A stretch of DNA of 64,000 bases. Source: Pyruvatibacter mobilis. Its GTDB lineage: Bacteria; Pseudomonadota; Alphaproteobacteria; CGMCC-115125. The stretch is from the NCBI RefSeq assembly GCF_012848855.1, contig NZ_CP051630.1, positions 1,591,501 to 1,655,500 on the forward strand. The letters run 5' to 3'. Of the stretch, positions 12,442 to 20,623 are shown in pieces. The position numbers were made by a program, and so were the translations under genes. Below the pieces are notes generated by a model. The model was not told the DNA's origin. It made no database searches and saw nothing but the letters and a program-made list of their open reading frames with translations. Each line of letters starts with the position of its first letter. The first letter of the stretch is position 1.

Positions 12442-13759
12442 AGCGGAGCGCCTCCACCGGATCGAGGCGGGCCGCCCGCCAGCTGGGATAGATGGTGGCC
12501 GCCAGCGACAGCACCAGCGACATCAGCACCACCGAGATCACCTCGCCGGTTTCCATCTCGGCGGGCAGTTCGCTGAGGAAGTAGATCGCGGGGTCGAACA
12601 GGTTGGCGCCGGTGAGGAAGATCAGCGCCTGGCGGATCGTCTCGATGTTCTCACAGAACAGGACGCCGATGATGAAGCCCGCGAAGGTGCCGAGCACGCC
12701 GATGGATGCACCGACAATGAGGAAGACCCGCATCATCGACCCCCGCGTCGCTCCCATGGAGCGCAGGATCGCGATGTCCGGTCCCTTGTCCTTCACCAGC
12801 ATGAACAGGCCGGAAATGATGTTGAGGGCCGCCACCAGCAGGATCAGCGTCAGGATGAGGAACATCACGTTGCGCTCGATCTGCAGGGCATTGAAGAAGG
12901 TGGCGTTGATCTGCTGCCAGTCATAGACGGAGCCGATGTCCCCGGCCGCCTCCCGCACGGCAGGCACATAGGCCTTCACGTCGTCCGGCCGTTCCACCAT
13001 CACCTCGATACCGGAGACCGAGTTGGGCTGGCGGAAGAAGGCCTGCGCCTCGCCCAGGGGCATGAAGATGAAGCTGGAATCATATTCCGACATGCCGATC
13101 TGGAAGGTGCCGGCGATGATATAGGCCTTCACCCGCGGCGTGGTGCCGAAGGGGGTGGAGGCGCCGCGCGGGGCCAGCAGGGTCACCGTGTCGCCGACAC
13201 CGACGCCGAGTGCCTCCGCCAGCCGGGAGCCGACCAGCAGCGGGCTCTGCCCGTCCGCTTCGAGATTGCGGTAGGTGTCGAGCGAACCGGCCTGAATGTT
13301 CTCGGAGATGATCTCGAAGGCCGACAGATTGGCCGTGGACATGCCGCGCACCAGCGCGCCGGACGCCCCGCGGCGGGACGAGGCCATCACCTGCCCTTCG
13401 ACAAGCGGCGTCACGCGCACCACGCCGTCCACCTCGCGGATGCGGGCGGCGGCACCTTCGTAATCGGGGAATTGTCCGGTGACGGACTGCACCATCATGT
13501 GGCCGTTGAGCCCGAGGATCCGGCCGATCAGCTCAGAGCGGAACCCGTTCATCACCGCCATGACGATGATCAGCGTCGCCACGCCCAGCATGATGCCGAT
13601 GAAGGAGATGAAGGCGATGACCGAGATGAAGCCTTCCTTGCGTCGTGCCCGCAGATAGCGCCCGGCGAGGAACCATTCAAACGCCGAAAAGGGCATGTTG
13701 GCCCGCGGCGGCTTCGGCTGAGCTGGGTCTGGCGCTGTACCTGGCGCGATCTCGGTCAT
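12434..13759 (-). CDS. lolC: Lipoprotein-releasing ABC transporter permease (LolC/LolE family)
   Basis: Inner-membrane permease partner of LolD. The 441-residue product has the FtsX/MacB-type layout. There is one membrane span near residues 40-65 ([20 protein letters not shown]), a large periplasmic domain of about 200 residues, then three spans in the C-terminal part. It ends [16 protein letters not shown], the conserved C-terminus of LolC/E proteins. Only one permease gene is present here, as in many alphaproteobacteria, where a single protein is thought to form a homodimer in place of LolC plus LolE. Confidence 0.93.
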   Translation of the reverse strand: MTEIAPGTAPDPAQPKPPRANMPFSAFEWFLAGRYLRARRKEGFISVIAFISFIGIMLGVATLIIVMAVMNGFRSELIGRILGLNGHMMVQSVTGQFPDYEGAAARIREVDGVVRVTPLVEGQVMASSRRGASGALVRGMSTANLSAFEIISENIQAGSLDTYRNLEADGQSPLLVGSRLAEALGVGVGDTVTLLAPRGASTPFGTTPRVKAYIIAGTFQIGMSEYDSSFIFMPLGEAQAFFRQPNSVSGIEVMVERPDDVKAYVPAVREAAGDIGSVYDWQQINATFFNALQIERNVMFLILTLILLVAALNIISGLFMLVKDKGPDIAILRSMGATRGSMMRVFLIVGASIGVLGTFAGFIIGVLFCENIETIRQALIFLTGANLFDPAIYFLSELPAEMETGEVISVVLMSLVLSLAATIYPSWRAARLDPVEALRYE

Positions 13760-13767
13760 GCGTCCTG

Positions 13768-15087
13768 CTATCCGATCAGCTTGCTGAGGGCGGCGTCGAG
13801 GGAAAGCTCTTCCTTCTCGCCGGTGGCGCGGTTCTTCAGTTCAACGACGCCGGACTTTAGGCCGCGCGGGCCGATCACCAGCTGCCAGGGCAGGCCGATC
13901 AAATCCATGGTGGCGAACTTGCCGCCGGCGCGCTCGTCGCGGTCATCATACAGCACCTCCACCCCGGCGCCGGTGAGCTTGCCATACACATCCTCGCAGG
14001 CTGCATCCGTGTCCGCGTCGCCGGATTTGAGGTTGATGAGGCCCACCTTGAAGGGGGCCACCGCCTCCGGCCAGATGATGCCGTTGTCGTCGTGGCTTGC
14101 CTCGATGATCGCGCCCAGCAGGCGGGACACGCCGACGCCGTAGGAGCCGCACTGAAGCTGCACTTCCTTGCCGTCCGGACCCTGAACGACCGCGTTCATC
14201 GGGTCGGAATATTTGGTGCCGAAATAGAAGATGTGCCCCACCTCGATGCCGCGGGCGGACAGGCGCTTGTCCTCCGGCACCTCGGCCTCAAAGCGCTGCG
14301 CGTCGTGGATTTCATCCGTCGCCGCATAGAGGCTCGTCCGCTCCTCCATGATGGGAGACAGGTCGCCGTCGAAATCCGTGTCCTCGGGCGGGATCGGCAG
14401 GTCCACCAGGTCCTTGTGGCAGAACACCTCGCTTTCGCCCGTCTCCGCCAGGATGATGAACTCATGGCTGAGGTCGCCGCCGATGGGGCCGGTGTCGGCC
14501 CGCATGGGGATCGCCTTCAGGCCCATGCGGCCGAAGGTGCGCAGGTAAGCCACGAATTGCTTCTGGTACGATTTGCGCGCGTCGTCTTCGGTGAGGTCGA
14601 AGGAATAGGCATCCTTCATCAGGAATTCGCGGCCGCGCATGACGCCGAAGCGCGGGCGGATCTCGTCCCGGAACTTCCACTGGATGTGGTAGAGCGTGAA
14701 CGGCAGGTCCTTGTAGGACTTGATGTCCCGGCGGACGATGTCGGTGATCATCTCTTCATTGGTGGGGCCATAGAGCATGTCGCGCTCATGGCGGTCCTGG
14801 ATGCGGAGCATTTCCTTGCCATAGCCGTCATAGCGGCCGGACTCACGCCACAGGTCAGCCGATTGCAGCGTCGGCATCAGAAGCTCCACAGCCCCCGCCC
14901 GCGCCTGCTCCTCGCGGACGATCTGCTCGATCTTGCGCAGCACCATGTGCCCCAGCGGCAGCCAGGCATAAATGCCGGCGCTCATCTGGCGCACCATCCC
15001 GGCGCGCAGCATCAGACGGTGAGAAACGATTTCGGCTTCCTTCGGGTTCTCACGAAGGATCGGCAGATAGAAACGGCTGAGGCGCAT
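13768..15087 (-). CDS. proS: Prolyl-tRNA synthetase, short form without INS editing domain
   Basis: Charges tRNA-Pro. At 439 residues it is the short bacterial type, lacking the editing insertion of about 180 residues found in E. coli ProRS. Class II motifs are visible: motif 2 around [21 protein letters not shown] and motif 3 in [14 protein letters not shown]. The anticodon-binding domain follows ([20 protein letters not shown]). In alphaproteobacteria with this type, misacylated Ala-tRNA-Pro is cleared by separate trans-editing proteins; none is seen in this window. It is upstream of lolC by 8 bp and codirectional. Confidence 0.95.
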   Translation of the reverse strand: MRLSRFYLPILRENPKEAEIVSHRLMLRAGMVRQMSAGIYAWLPLGHMVLRKIEQIVREEQARAGAVELLMPTLQSADLWRESGRYDGYGKEMLRIQDRHERDMLYGPTNEEMITDIVRRDIKSYKDLPFTLYHIQWKFRDEIRPRFGVMRGREFLMKDAYSFDLTEDDARKSYQKQFVAYLRTFGRMGLKAIPMRADTGPIGGDLSHEFIILAETGESEVFCHKDLVDLPIPPEDTDFDGDLSPIMEERTSLYAATDEIHDAQRFEAEVPEDKRLSARGIEVGHIFYFGTKYSDPMNAVVQGPDGKEVQLQCGSYGVGVSRLLGAIIEASHDDNGIIWPEAVAPFKVGLINLKSGDADTDAACEDVYGKLTGAGVEVLYDDRDERAGGKFATMDLIGLPWQLVIGPRGLKSGVVELKNRATGEKEELSLDAALSKLIG

Positions 15088-15155
15088 GGGGATCGGTGTC
15101 GCTGTCGCTTGAAGGGCCCGGGTATCACCCGGCCGGATGGTCGAATTGTGGCCGG

Positions 15156-15161
15156 ACTATA
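15156..15161 (-). promoter_or_regulatory. Probable -10 element of the proS-lolCD transcript
   Basis: TATAGT on the minus strand lies about 70 bases upstream of the proS start. The -35 region at the right distance is poor, so only the -10 is marked. No gene lies between this site and the start of the next unit on the opposite strand at 15339. Confidence 0.35.
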
Positions 15162-15338
15162 GGGGAATGACCGAAAAAGCGAGAGGGGGCAAATCAGATG
15201 GGACGAAAAACCTGGGCGTCGTTAGGCTAGGCTGAGATTCGCTGCCGAATAGCAGTATCCATGACTGTCAAATATTGGTACCTGTTAGCAATCATGCAGG
15301 CAACGGCAGGAAGTCTGGCCGCCCCAGAGAGGCAAATA

Positions 15339-16550
15339 ATGACTATTGACCAAGCACTTCTGCAAGACCAACGGGTCAACTGCACTTCTATTATGACGGC
15401 GATGACCGTTGGTGATTATATTGAACTGGTAGATTCCGCCTATCAAAAACGTGGTGGTTTGGCTCATCAACGGGATGCATTAAAGACTACGACCGCCCGA
15501 AGAATTCGTTCTCGGATGGTCGACGACATCGTAAAAGGGGCGGTTTTGCCGCCCGTTGTTGTCGGCGTCGTCGCCAATAATGATTTCATCACGTCTATCC
15601 CAAAAAAATCGACTTCCGAAACGGTTGCGGCAATCAGCAGTGATTATTCTGAGACCCTTTCAATTATTGACGGTATGCAGCGTACGACCGCGCTTCTGGA
15701 AGCTTTGAACCAAGAACGCGACAGCGTCGAGCAACGCCCTATGCGGGTCGAGTTCTGGATCGCTGACACAACCGAAAGCCTCATATACAGAATGCTGGTT
15801 CTTAACACAGGACAAGTGCCTTGGAACCTCAGCCGCCAGCTTCAGGTCGTCTATGCGCCGTTGATCGAGGAGATGAAAAATCTGGTCCAATTTGAGCGTG
15901 TACTGGATACAAACGCAGGCGAAAGGAGGTCAAAAGCGGGAGAGTATGCTCCAGACAATTTGGCCGAGCTTTACATCGCCTTTGGCGTTCGAAAGACCGA
16001 CATAGATACTCAAGAGACGTTGGCGGACGAGTTTTCCAGGCTCGATATGACCGAGGCGATCTCGTCGCACCAGCACCGCGACTACTTCTATCCGATCGTC
16101 CAAATGATGGTCGATCTAGACAAGGCATTTTCCAGGTACGATGCCGACATAGAAACTGCCATCGCGGCTCAGGCAGATGACACTGCCCAAAAACTGAAAA
16201 AGGGACGTAGCGTCTTCGATAGCAAACCAGCGCGGATCGGTTTTGTCGTTGCTGCAACAACAACTATTCTTGGTCGTGTTGGCATGGAGCAAGACGTTGA
16301 TCCGGATGCGGCAAATGCAAAGTTGGCTCAAATTCAGAAGAGCCTTAAGGCGCTGATAGACAGGCTAAACGGTTACAATAGCGATGAACTTCAAAAGTTC
16401 CTAAAGCTGGATGTCCTGTCAGAGCGACTTTATGGACAGAAGCGATCCGCGGTTGGTCGATATGAAAGGGCGTTTTTCGATTCTGCCTTCAAGGTCCTGT
16501 TTGAAGAGGACTTCGATGTTCCAAGTATGGAGCCATGTTGGCGGGCCTAG
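15339..16550 (+). CDS. Protein with DGQHR-like motif (ParB/sulfiredoxin-like fold), defence-associated candidate
   Basis: The 403-residue form starts at the ATG at 15339, preceded by GAGAGG at normal distance; an upstream in-frame ATG at 15261 has no visible ribosome site. Around residues 109-120 it reads IIDGMQRTTALLEAL, resembling the DGQHR / DGQQR motif of DndB-like and DUF262-like proteins. Those adopt a ParB/sulfiredoxin-like fold and occur in DNA-modification and restriction loci. VLNTGQVPWNLSRQL follows, again similar in style to that superfamily. No membrane span or signal is seen. It is followed by the HEPN-motif gene with a 16-base overlap, so the pair is one unit. Codon use is less GC-rich than the core genes. 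Family assignment is by motif only. Confidence 0.6.
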   Translation: MTIDQALLQDQRVNCTSIMTAMTVGDYIELVDSAYQKRGGLAHQRDALKTTTARRIRSRMVDDIVKGAVLPPVVVGVVANNDFITSIPKKSTSETVAAISSDYSETLSIIDGMQRTTALLEALNQERDSVEQRPMRVEFWIADTTESLIYRMLVLNTGQVPWNLSRQLQVVYAPLIEEMKNLVQFERVLDTNAGERRSKAGEYAPDNLAELYIAFGVRKTDIDTQETLADEFSRLDMTEAISSHQHRDYFYPIVQMMVDLDKAFSRYDADIETAIAAQADDTAQKLKKGRSVFDSKPARIGFVVAATTTILGRVGMEQDVDPDAANAKLAQIQKSLKALIDRLNGYNSDELQKFLKLDVLSERLYGQKRSAVGRYERAFFDSAFKVLFEEDFDVPSMEPCWRA

Positions 16551-17632
16551 GCATGGCCAATCGTTCACGAGTCAAGATGAGCCAACAGATTTTCGAGCGC
16601 TTGATCACGCATGCGAGTGAAAACGGCGTTGTCATACCTAGCCCCGAACAAGCGAGATGGATACGCAGGCTTAATGACGCCGACGCGTCACTGATGGCTA
16701 AGGCCGACGTCTTGGAGCATCAGCAGATAACCAGACAGATCAGGGCCATCCAATTCGAGCATGACGCTGTGCGTTACTTTGCTGTCTTGGGGATCGGCGA
16801 GGCAGAAAGTCTGCCTGATGGTTTGGTGCCGACCGAACTCACTCCAGGCACTCTTACCGTGGTATTAGAGCAATCGGACATCCAACCGAGTGCAAAGGGT
16901 TTAGAAATTCTGGAAGCCATTGGCGGCTTGCATGGAGGCGTTGACGGCTTTGAAGGGTACGAACTGTCCGATATCACTAGACTTTATCCAAGCATTGATA
17001 TTTTTAAGGCGGATCAGAATTACGAGTACACTAAAAATGTGGTCCGAGTACTTGGGGCGTTAACTGCAAGGTCCTATGTCGATGGCCCGATAGCGCCCTC
17101 GGGCACAACGTTGAACAAGGTCTCTGAAGTTTTTCAATCAGGCCCAGAGCACGTTCCGTTCGAAAGTGTTTTGCAGGGCATGTTGTCGATTTCTTGGGGC
17201 GGCTTCTTCCTGGAACTCTATCGAGCGATTGAACAGCTCTATGCCGTTCCCAGGCTCACCACGTTGGTCGAGGCGTGGCCGACTTCCCTGCCCTACCGCA
17301 GCCTAGCTGACTTGTTGGAGAGCCACCTTGCTTGGCGCCCAAAAGAAGACGACGCGTTAGCCAAAATCATTGCTGAATGCGACGACACGGTAGTCACTCC
17401 CCTGAGAAAAAGTTTTTCAGCTCATCGGGATGGCGAGCGAGAGATTACCGCAGAGAAAGTTGCGGCAGACATATACAAAGTCCGAAACAGCTTGGTCCAT
17501 TTCCGCGCAGCTTTAGGAACAGTTCAGCGCACCAATGAAGAGTGGGACGATATGATCTCGGCAATGCTTGGTCTCGTCAAAGACGTTTATCAGCGTCATG
17601 GTGACCGCTTCAACCAGGAGCTAAAAGCGTAA
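16535..17632 (+). CDS. HEPN-motif protein, candidate RNase partner of the DGQHR-like protein
   Basis: The product is 365 residues if started at the ATG at 16535; ATGs at 16553 and 16577 are alternatives and none has a strong ribosome site. The first 300 residues show no recognised domain. Near the C-terminus, residues 317-322 read RNSLVH, exactly the R-N-x3-H catalytic motif of HEPN ribonucleases. It is embedded in a helical context (VAADIYKVRNSLVHF) like that of ApeA-type and abortive-infection HEPN proteins. The gene overlaps the preceding one and its stop is only 6 bp from the convergent nuclease gene stop. The role as an RNase toxin or effector is inferred. Confidence 0.6.
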   Translation: MLAGLGMANRSRVKMSQQIFERLITHASENGVVIPSPEQARWIRRLNDADASLMAKADVLEHQQITRQIRAIQFEHDAVRYFAVLGIGEAESLPDGLVPTELTPGTLTVVLEQSDIQPSAKGLEILEAIGGLHGGVDGFEGYELSDITRLYPSIDIFKADQNYEYTKNVVRVLGALTARSYVDGPIAPSGTTLNKVSEVFQSGPEHVPFESVLQGMLSISWGGFFLELYRAIEQLYAVPRLTTLVEAWPTSLPYRSLADLLESHLAWRPKEDDALAKIIAECDDTVVTPLRKSFSAHRDGEREITAEKVAADIYKVRNSLVHFRAALGTVQRTNEEWDDMISAMLGLVKDVYQRHGDRFNQELKA

Positions 17633-17638
17633 TACACT

Positions 17639-18499
17639 CTAGGATCGGCGGATTGGAGTTGGTTTTGACTCTCTGCGAACGATGCCATTCCTGACAATTT
17701 TTGTTGTCCTTACCAAGTCGACCCCATTCATGGCCGCTTCGAAATAAACTTTGTTCAGTTCATTTTCTTCGCCGCCAAAACAACGATGCATTGCATCAAG
17801 AATCTCAACGTCATTGATGTTCTGCGGACGTGGGCTTGGGTTGTTCCGAGGGCTCGGGACCGTGCTGGGAAAGAGATAGATGCATGGCGGCGGCAGTCGA
17901 TATGGACCCACTTCAGTCATGCGGTCTTGCCTACCTGCGATTTTCGGGCAGGCACGTGCTGCGGTTCCGCACAGCCAGTCCCAGACCACCAAGCCGTCAA
18001 CTCGCTTTTCTTCGGCAATAATGTCTGCGGAGAAGCGAGTGTGGATGCCAGACCAGACGTTGTGTCGAGGATCGGCACCTTTATTCTGGCAGACGCTCCA
18101 CACGATGAACTCATTTGCATGAGGTGGTCGAGCAGAGATGTTCGTGTTGTTCCCGTCTAGGCAACCCTTAAGCTCGATAGCTGCAATTTTCCCATTGTTC
18201 AGCGTAACTGAGTAGTCATGCCTATTGGAACCACCGGCTTCGATCCATTCTTGAATGAAACCGCCATCCTGCATGTGATTAAGGATGTGCTTTACGAAAG
18301 TCTTTTTCTCCCCCATAGACGCGGAGATTTGACCTCGTACTCGCTGGACAGCGCCATCAAATATACCGCTGTCGTAGAAGTCTTGCTCGGTCATCCCGAA
18401 AGGATCGAGACGATGTGCTTGTGTCTTCAAGACCTCTGAGAATTTCTCAATACGCTCTGTAAGCTGAGGATTTTTCTGACACGGTATTTCGTCGTTCAT
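17639..18499 (-). CDS. Putative type II restriction endonuclease, PD-(D/E)xK-like
   Basis: The 286-residue product starts at the ATG at 18497-18499, which overlaps the methyltransferase stop as ATGA. The frame extends to 18544 inside that gene, but the coupled ATG has AAGG just upstream. A PD-(D/E)xK-like site is visible: D95 in NRHDYSV, then E109 and K111 in IAAIELKG, with a preceding helix. The C-terminal third is rich in Pro, Arg and Asn. I do not recognise the specificity. The tight pairing with a C5-cytosine methyltransferase is the main reason to call it the cognate nuclease. Codon use is A/T-richer than the core genes. Confidence 0.65.
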   Translation of the reverse strand: MNDEIPCQKNPQLTERIEKFSEVLKTQAHRLDPFGMTEQDFYDSGIFDGAVQRVRGQISASMGEKKTFVKHILNHMQDGGFIQEWIEAGGSNRHDYSVTLNNGKIAAIELKGCLDGNNTNISARPPHANEFIVWSVCQNKGADPRHNVWSGIHTRFSADIIAEEKRVDGLVVWDWLCGTAARACPKIAGRQDRMTEVGPYRLPPPCIYLFPSTVPSPRNNPSPRPQNINDVEILDAMHRCFGGEENELNKVYFEAAMNGVDLVRTTKIVRNGIVRRESKPTPIRRS

Positions 18500-19653
18500 G
18501 TTGCCTTCGCTGTGGGCACCTTTTCTGCTGGCCTTGAAGCGCACGCACCCTTAACAACCGGTTCCAAAATGTGTTGAGCGATATATCGCACAACTGGAAC
18601 AGCAACGCCATCACCAGTCAAATGGTAGGCTTCATTGTATGCTTCTGGCAACTTATAGCTGTCGGGTAATCCCATCAAGCGGGCCGTCTCGCGGGTGGAG
18701 ATTAGCCGTGAACGGATACGCTCGCCATCGACCACAAGAATGAGTTGGCGAGACGACCCACCTGCGGGTGTTCTTAAGCACCCAGCAACATCATCAAAGC
18801 GCACCTCTGCTCGCTGAACCTTAATGCCATGGTGATAGCGCGTGCGTTTGTAGACACCACCGACCATAACCACGCCAGCAGCTTTTGCCGTTTCGACTTT
18901 GGCGAGGTTTACATCACTCATCATGGACAACAGCGCGCGCGTTTCAGCGGCTGTATGCCATTTCACAGATGCAGGCTTCGCCTCGATTACATCAGCCAAA
19001 CGCATCAGGCGTTTCAGAGGCTTAGGCATATGCCACCAAAGCCAATGCTTCTTTAAATGCTCCGGGAGCCGGTTATGCGCTTTCTTTAGCGCAGCCGTGT
19101 GCCACGGTGCCATCGGCCCAGCGCCCGTCTTCATAGGTTCCAAGCTCTTCTTGACTGCTATCACGAACAGTCGCGGACGGGACTGCGGCACGAAATGCGC
19201 GGCGTCGGCGACGAACGCACCGTACTGATATCCGAGATTGTCCAACGCCTCACAGATAGCGATGAAATCTGCGCCTTTATGTGAGGTCAGAGTTCCGACA
19301 ACATTCTCAAGGGCAACTACTGTCGGGGCGCGTCCTGCTACCTTGAGTTCCTCCAATTGCGCAATGAAGGGCCAAAATGTTCCTGAGCGGTCACCCCGCA
19401 ACCCTGCTCCGCCACCCGCTAGGGACAGATCTTGGCAGGGAAACGAGCCCCAAACGAGATCGGCGCAGCCTGGTAGATCGTCGAGGCTGATATTGCGTAT
19501 GTCGTCCACGATCAGCTCGCCGTCGCCCCAGTTCTTCTTATAAGTTATGCCTTTCTTTCGATCGAAATCATTGGCGAACACACACTTCCAATCTTCGCCC
19601 AATCCAGCACGCACCATGCCTCCACCAGCGAAAAATTCGTAAAATTTGTGCAT
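18496..19653 (-). CDS. DNA (cytosine-5-)-methyltransferase
   Basis: Transfers a methyl group from S-adenosylmethionine to cytosine C5 in its DNA target. From the ATG at 19651-19653 the product is 385 residues; a GTG at 19665 would add four. Motifs appear in canonical order: motif I FYEFFAGGGMVRAGL (residues 4-18), motif IV GSFPCQDLSLAG with catalytic Cys73, motif VI ALENV (115-118), motif VIII FVPQSRPRLFVIA, and motif X near the C-terminus (YHLTGDGVAVPVVRYIA). The target-recognition region between VIII and IX is about 100 residues; specificity cannot be read from it. It precedes the nuclease gene with a 4-bp overlap, the order expected if protection is made first. Confidence 0.93.
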   Translation of the reverse strand: MHKFYEFFAGGGMVRAGLGEDWKCVFANDFDRKKGITYKKNWGDGELIVDDIRNISLDDLPGCADLVWGSFPCQDLSLAGGGAGLRGDRSGTFWPFIAQLEELKVAGRAPTVVALENVVGTLTSHKGADFIAICEALDNLGYQYGAFVADAAHFVPQSRPRLFVIAVKKSLEPMKTGAGPMAPWHTAALKKAHNRLPEHLKKHWLWWHMPKPLKRLMRLADVIEAKPASVKWHTAAETRALLSMMSDVNLAKVETAKAAGVVMVGGVYKRTRYHHGIKVQRAEVRFDDVAGCLRTPAGGSSRQLILVVDGERIRSRLISTRETARLMGLPDSYKLPEAYNEAYHLTGDGVAVPVVRYIAQHILEPVVKGACASRPAEKVPTAKAT

Positions 19654-19886
19654 TGATCGCCCCACACTGCTCGATAGTGATGGTTTAATTTTCTCTTTTT
19701 GTTCTCGTTTAGCATTTGTTCGTTCGCGACACCATAGTTTTATCCGATCCTTTCACACTCATTTCCTAAAACAACGTCAAATTTTTTGAGAAGAGCGTGA
19801 GATTGCGTGCGCAGCGATCTTCCGATTCCTCACAACTCTTCAGTCGAGGCTCTTCGAAAAATGCCTGAAAGACTCCACTCAGTCGC
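19654..19886. other. AT-rich intergenic segment upstream of the methyltransferase
   Basis: This stretch has no credible gene. Its base composition is clearly richer in A and T than the core genome (runs such as tttaattttctcttttt and aaattttttga). It must hold the promoter of the methyltransferase-nuclease operon. TTGACG is visible on the minus strand near 19780, but no good -10 lies at the right distance, so I do not call a promoter. Confidence 0.4.
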
Positions 19887-20055
19887 TCACGCCCCCGCGC
19901 TATCCCGCGCACTCATGCGGTCGTGCCGAGCCTTGATGTTGGTGTGGTCGTCCTTATACGGAACGCCGACGAGCTGGCAGGCGAAATCCAGCGTCGGGAG
20001 GGCCACCGTCTCTGCCGCGGTGTAACGCTGGCGGGCGAAAAGGGGATCGGTCGCG
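19887..20055 (-). pseudogene. C-terminal remnant of an unidentified protein gene
   Basis: On the minus strand, an open frame ending in TGA at 19887 gives about 55 residues that read like real protein (DPLFARQRYTAAETVALP, then FACQLVGVPYKDDHTNIKAR). Upstream in the same frame the sequence turns into a low-complexity antisense shadow of the membrane gene, and no start codon with a ribosome site fits. The simplest reading is the 3' end of a gene whose 5' part was lost, possibly when the restriction-modification region was inserted beside it. The family is unknown to me. Confidence 0.35.
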
Positions 20056-20111
20056 GTACCGGAAGGCGGAGGTAATTGGCGGGGCCTGCGGTTTCGCCCA
20101 ATCTTCGCCTC

Positions 20112-20564
20112 ATGACACAGCTTCTCGACGCCCTCGTCGCCCTGTCCCAGATGATGCCCTATGTGCCGCCGCATGTGGCGCCGTGGCTCACCTTCATGCA
20201 GGTCACCCTGATCGTGCTGCCCTTTGTCTTCTTCAAGTACAGGGCCGCGCGGATGATGATCCTTGCCCAGATCGTCAATTTCGCCATCGGCATCACCGTG
20301 TTCATGGCGGAGGGTAACCAGGTGACGAAACTGTTCGGGCTTGGCCATGTCGCCTGGATCTATCCCATGTGGCTGTTCGCCCGGGATGTGCGGACGGATC
20401 TGTGGACGCCCTACCGGGTCTATGCGGGCATCGCGGCCCTCACCATCGCCATTTCCCTGGTGCTGGATGTGCGCGACACGGCCCTCTGGGTCGCCGGAGA
20501 CCGGGGCACGACCCTTGTCGGCCTGCCGGAGGGGCACCCGCTTGCCGGGCCGTCCGGCGACTGA
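20112..20564 (+). CDS. Small integral membrane protein, function unknown
   Basis: The 150-residue product starts MTQLLDALVALSQMMPY. It has four predicted membrane segments, among them WLTFMQVTLIVLPFVFF, MMILAQIVNFAIGITVFM, HVAWIYPMWLFA and AGIAALTIAISLVLDV. No catalytic motif is visible. The start lacks a strong ribosome site; an upstream extension in the same frame would not add membrane sequence. Base composition returns to the GC-rich norm, so this gene is probably native and marks the right edge of the accessory insert. It stands alone, convergent with the secreted-protein gene. Confidence 0.65.
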   Translation: MTQLLDALVALSQMMPYVPPHVAPWLTFMQVTLIVLPFVFFKYRAARMMILAQIVNFAIGITVFMAEGNQVTKLFGLGHVAWIYPMWLFARDVRTDLWTPYRVYAGIAALTIAISLVLDVRDTALWVAGDRGTTLVGLPEGHPLAGPSGD

Positions 20565-20623
20565 GCCCGCCCGGGAAGGGCGCGGGCGGTCGCGGGCTGT
20601 CCGGGGGCGGCGCGATTGCGCGC

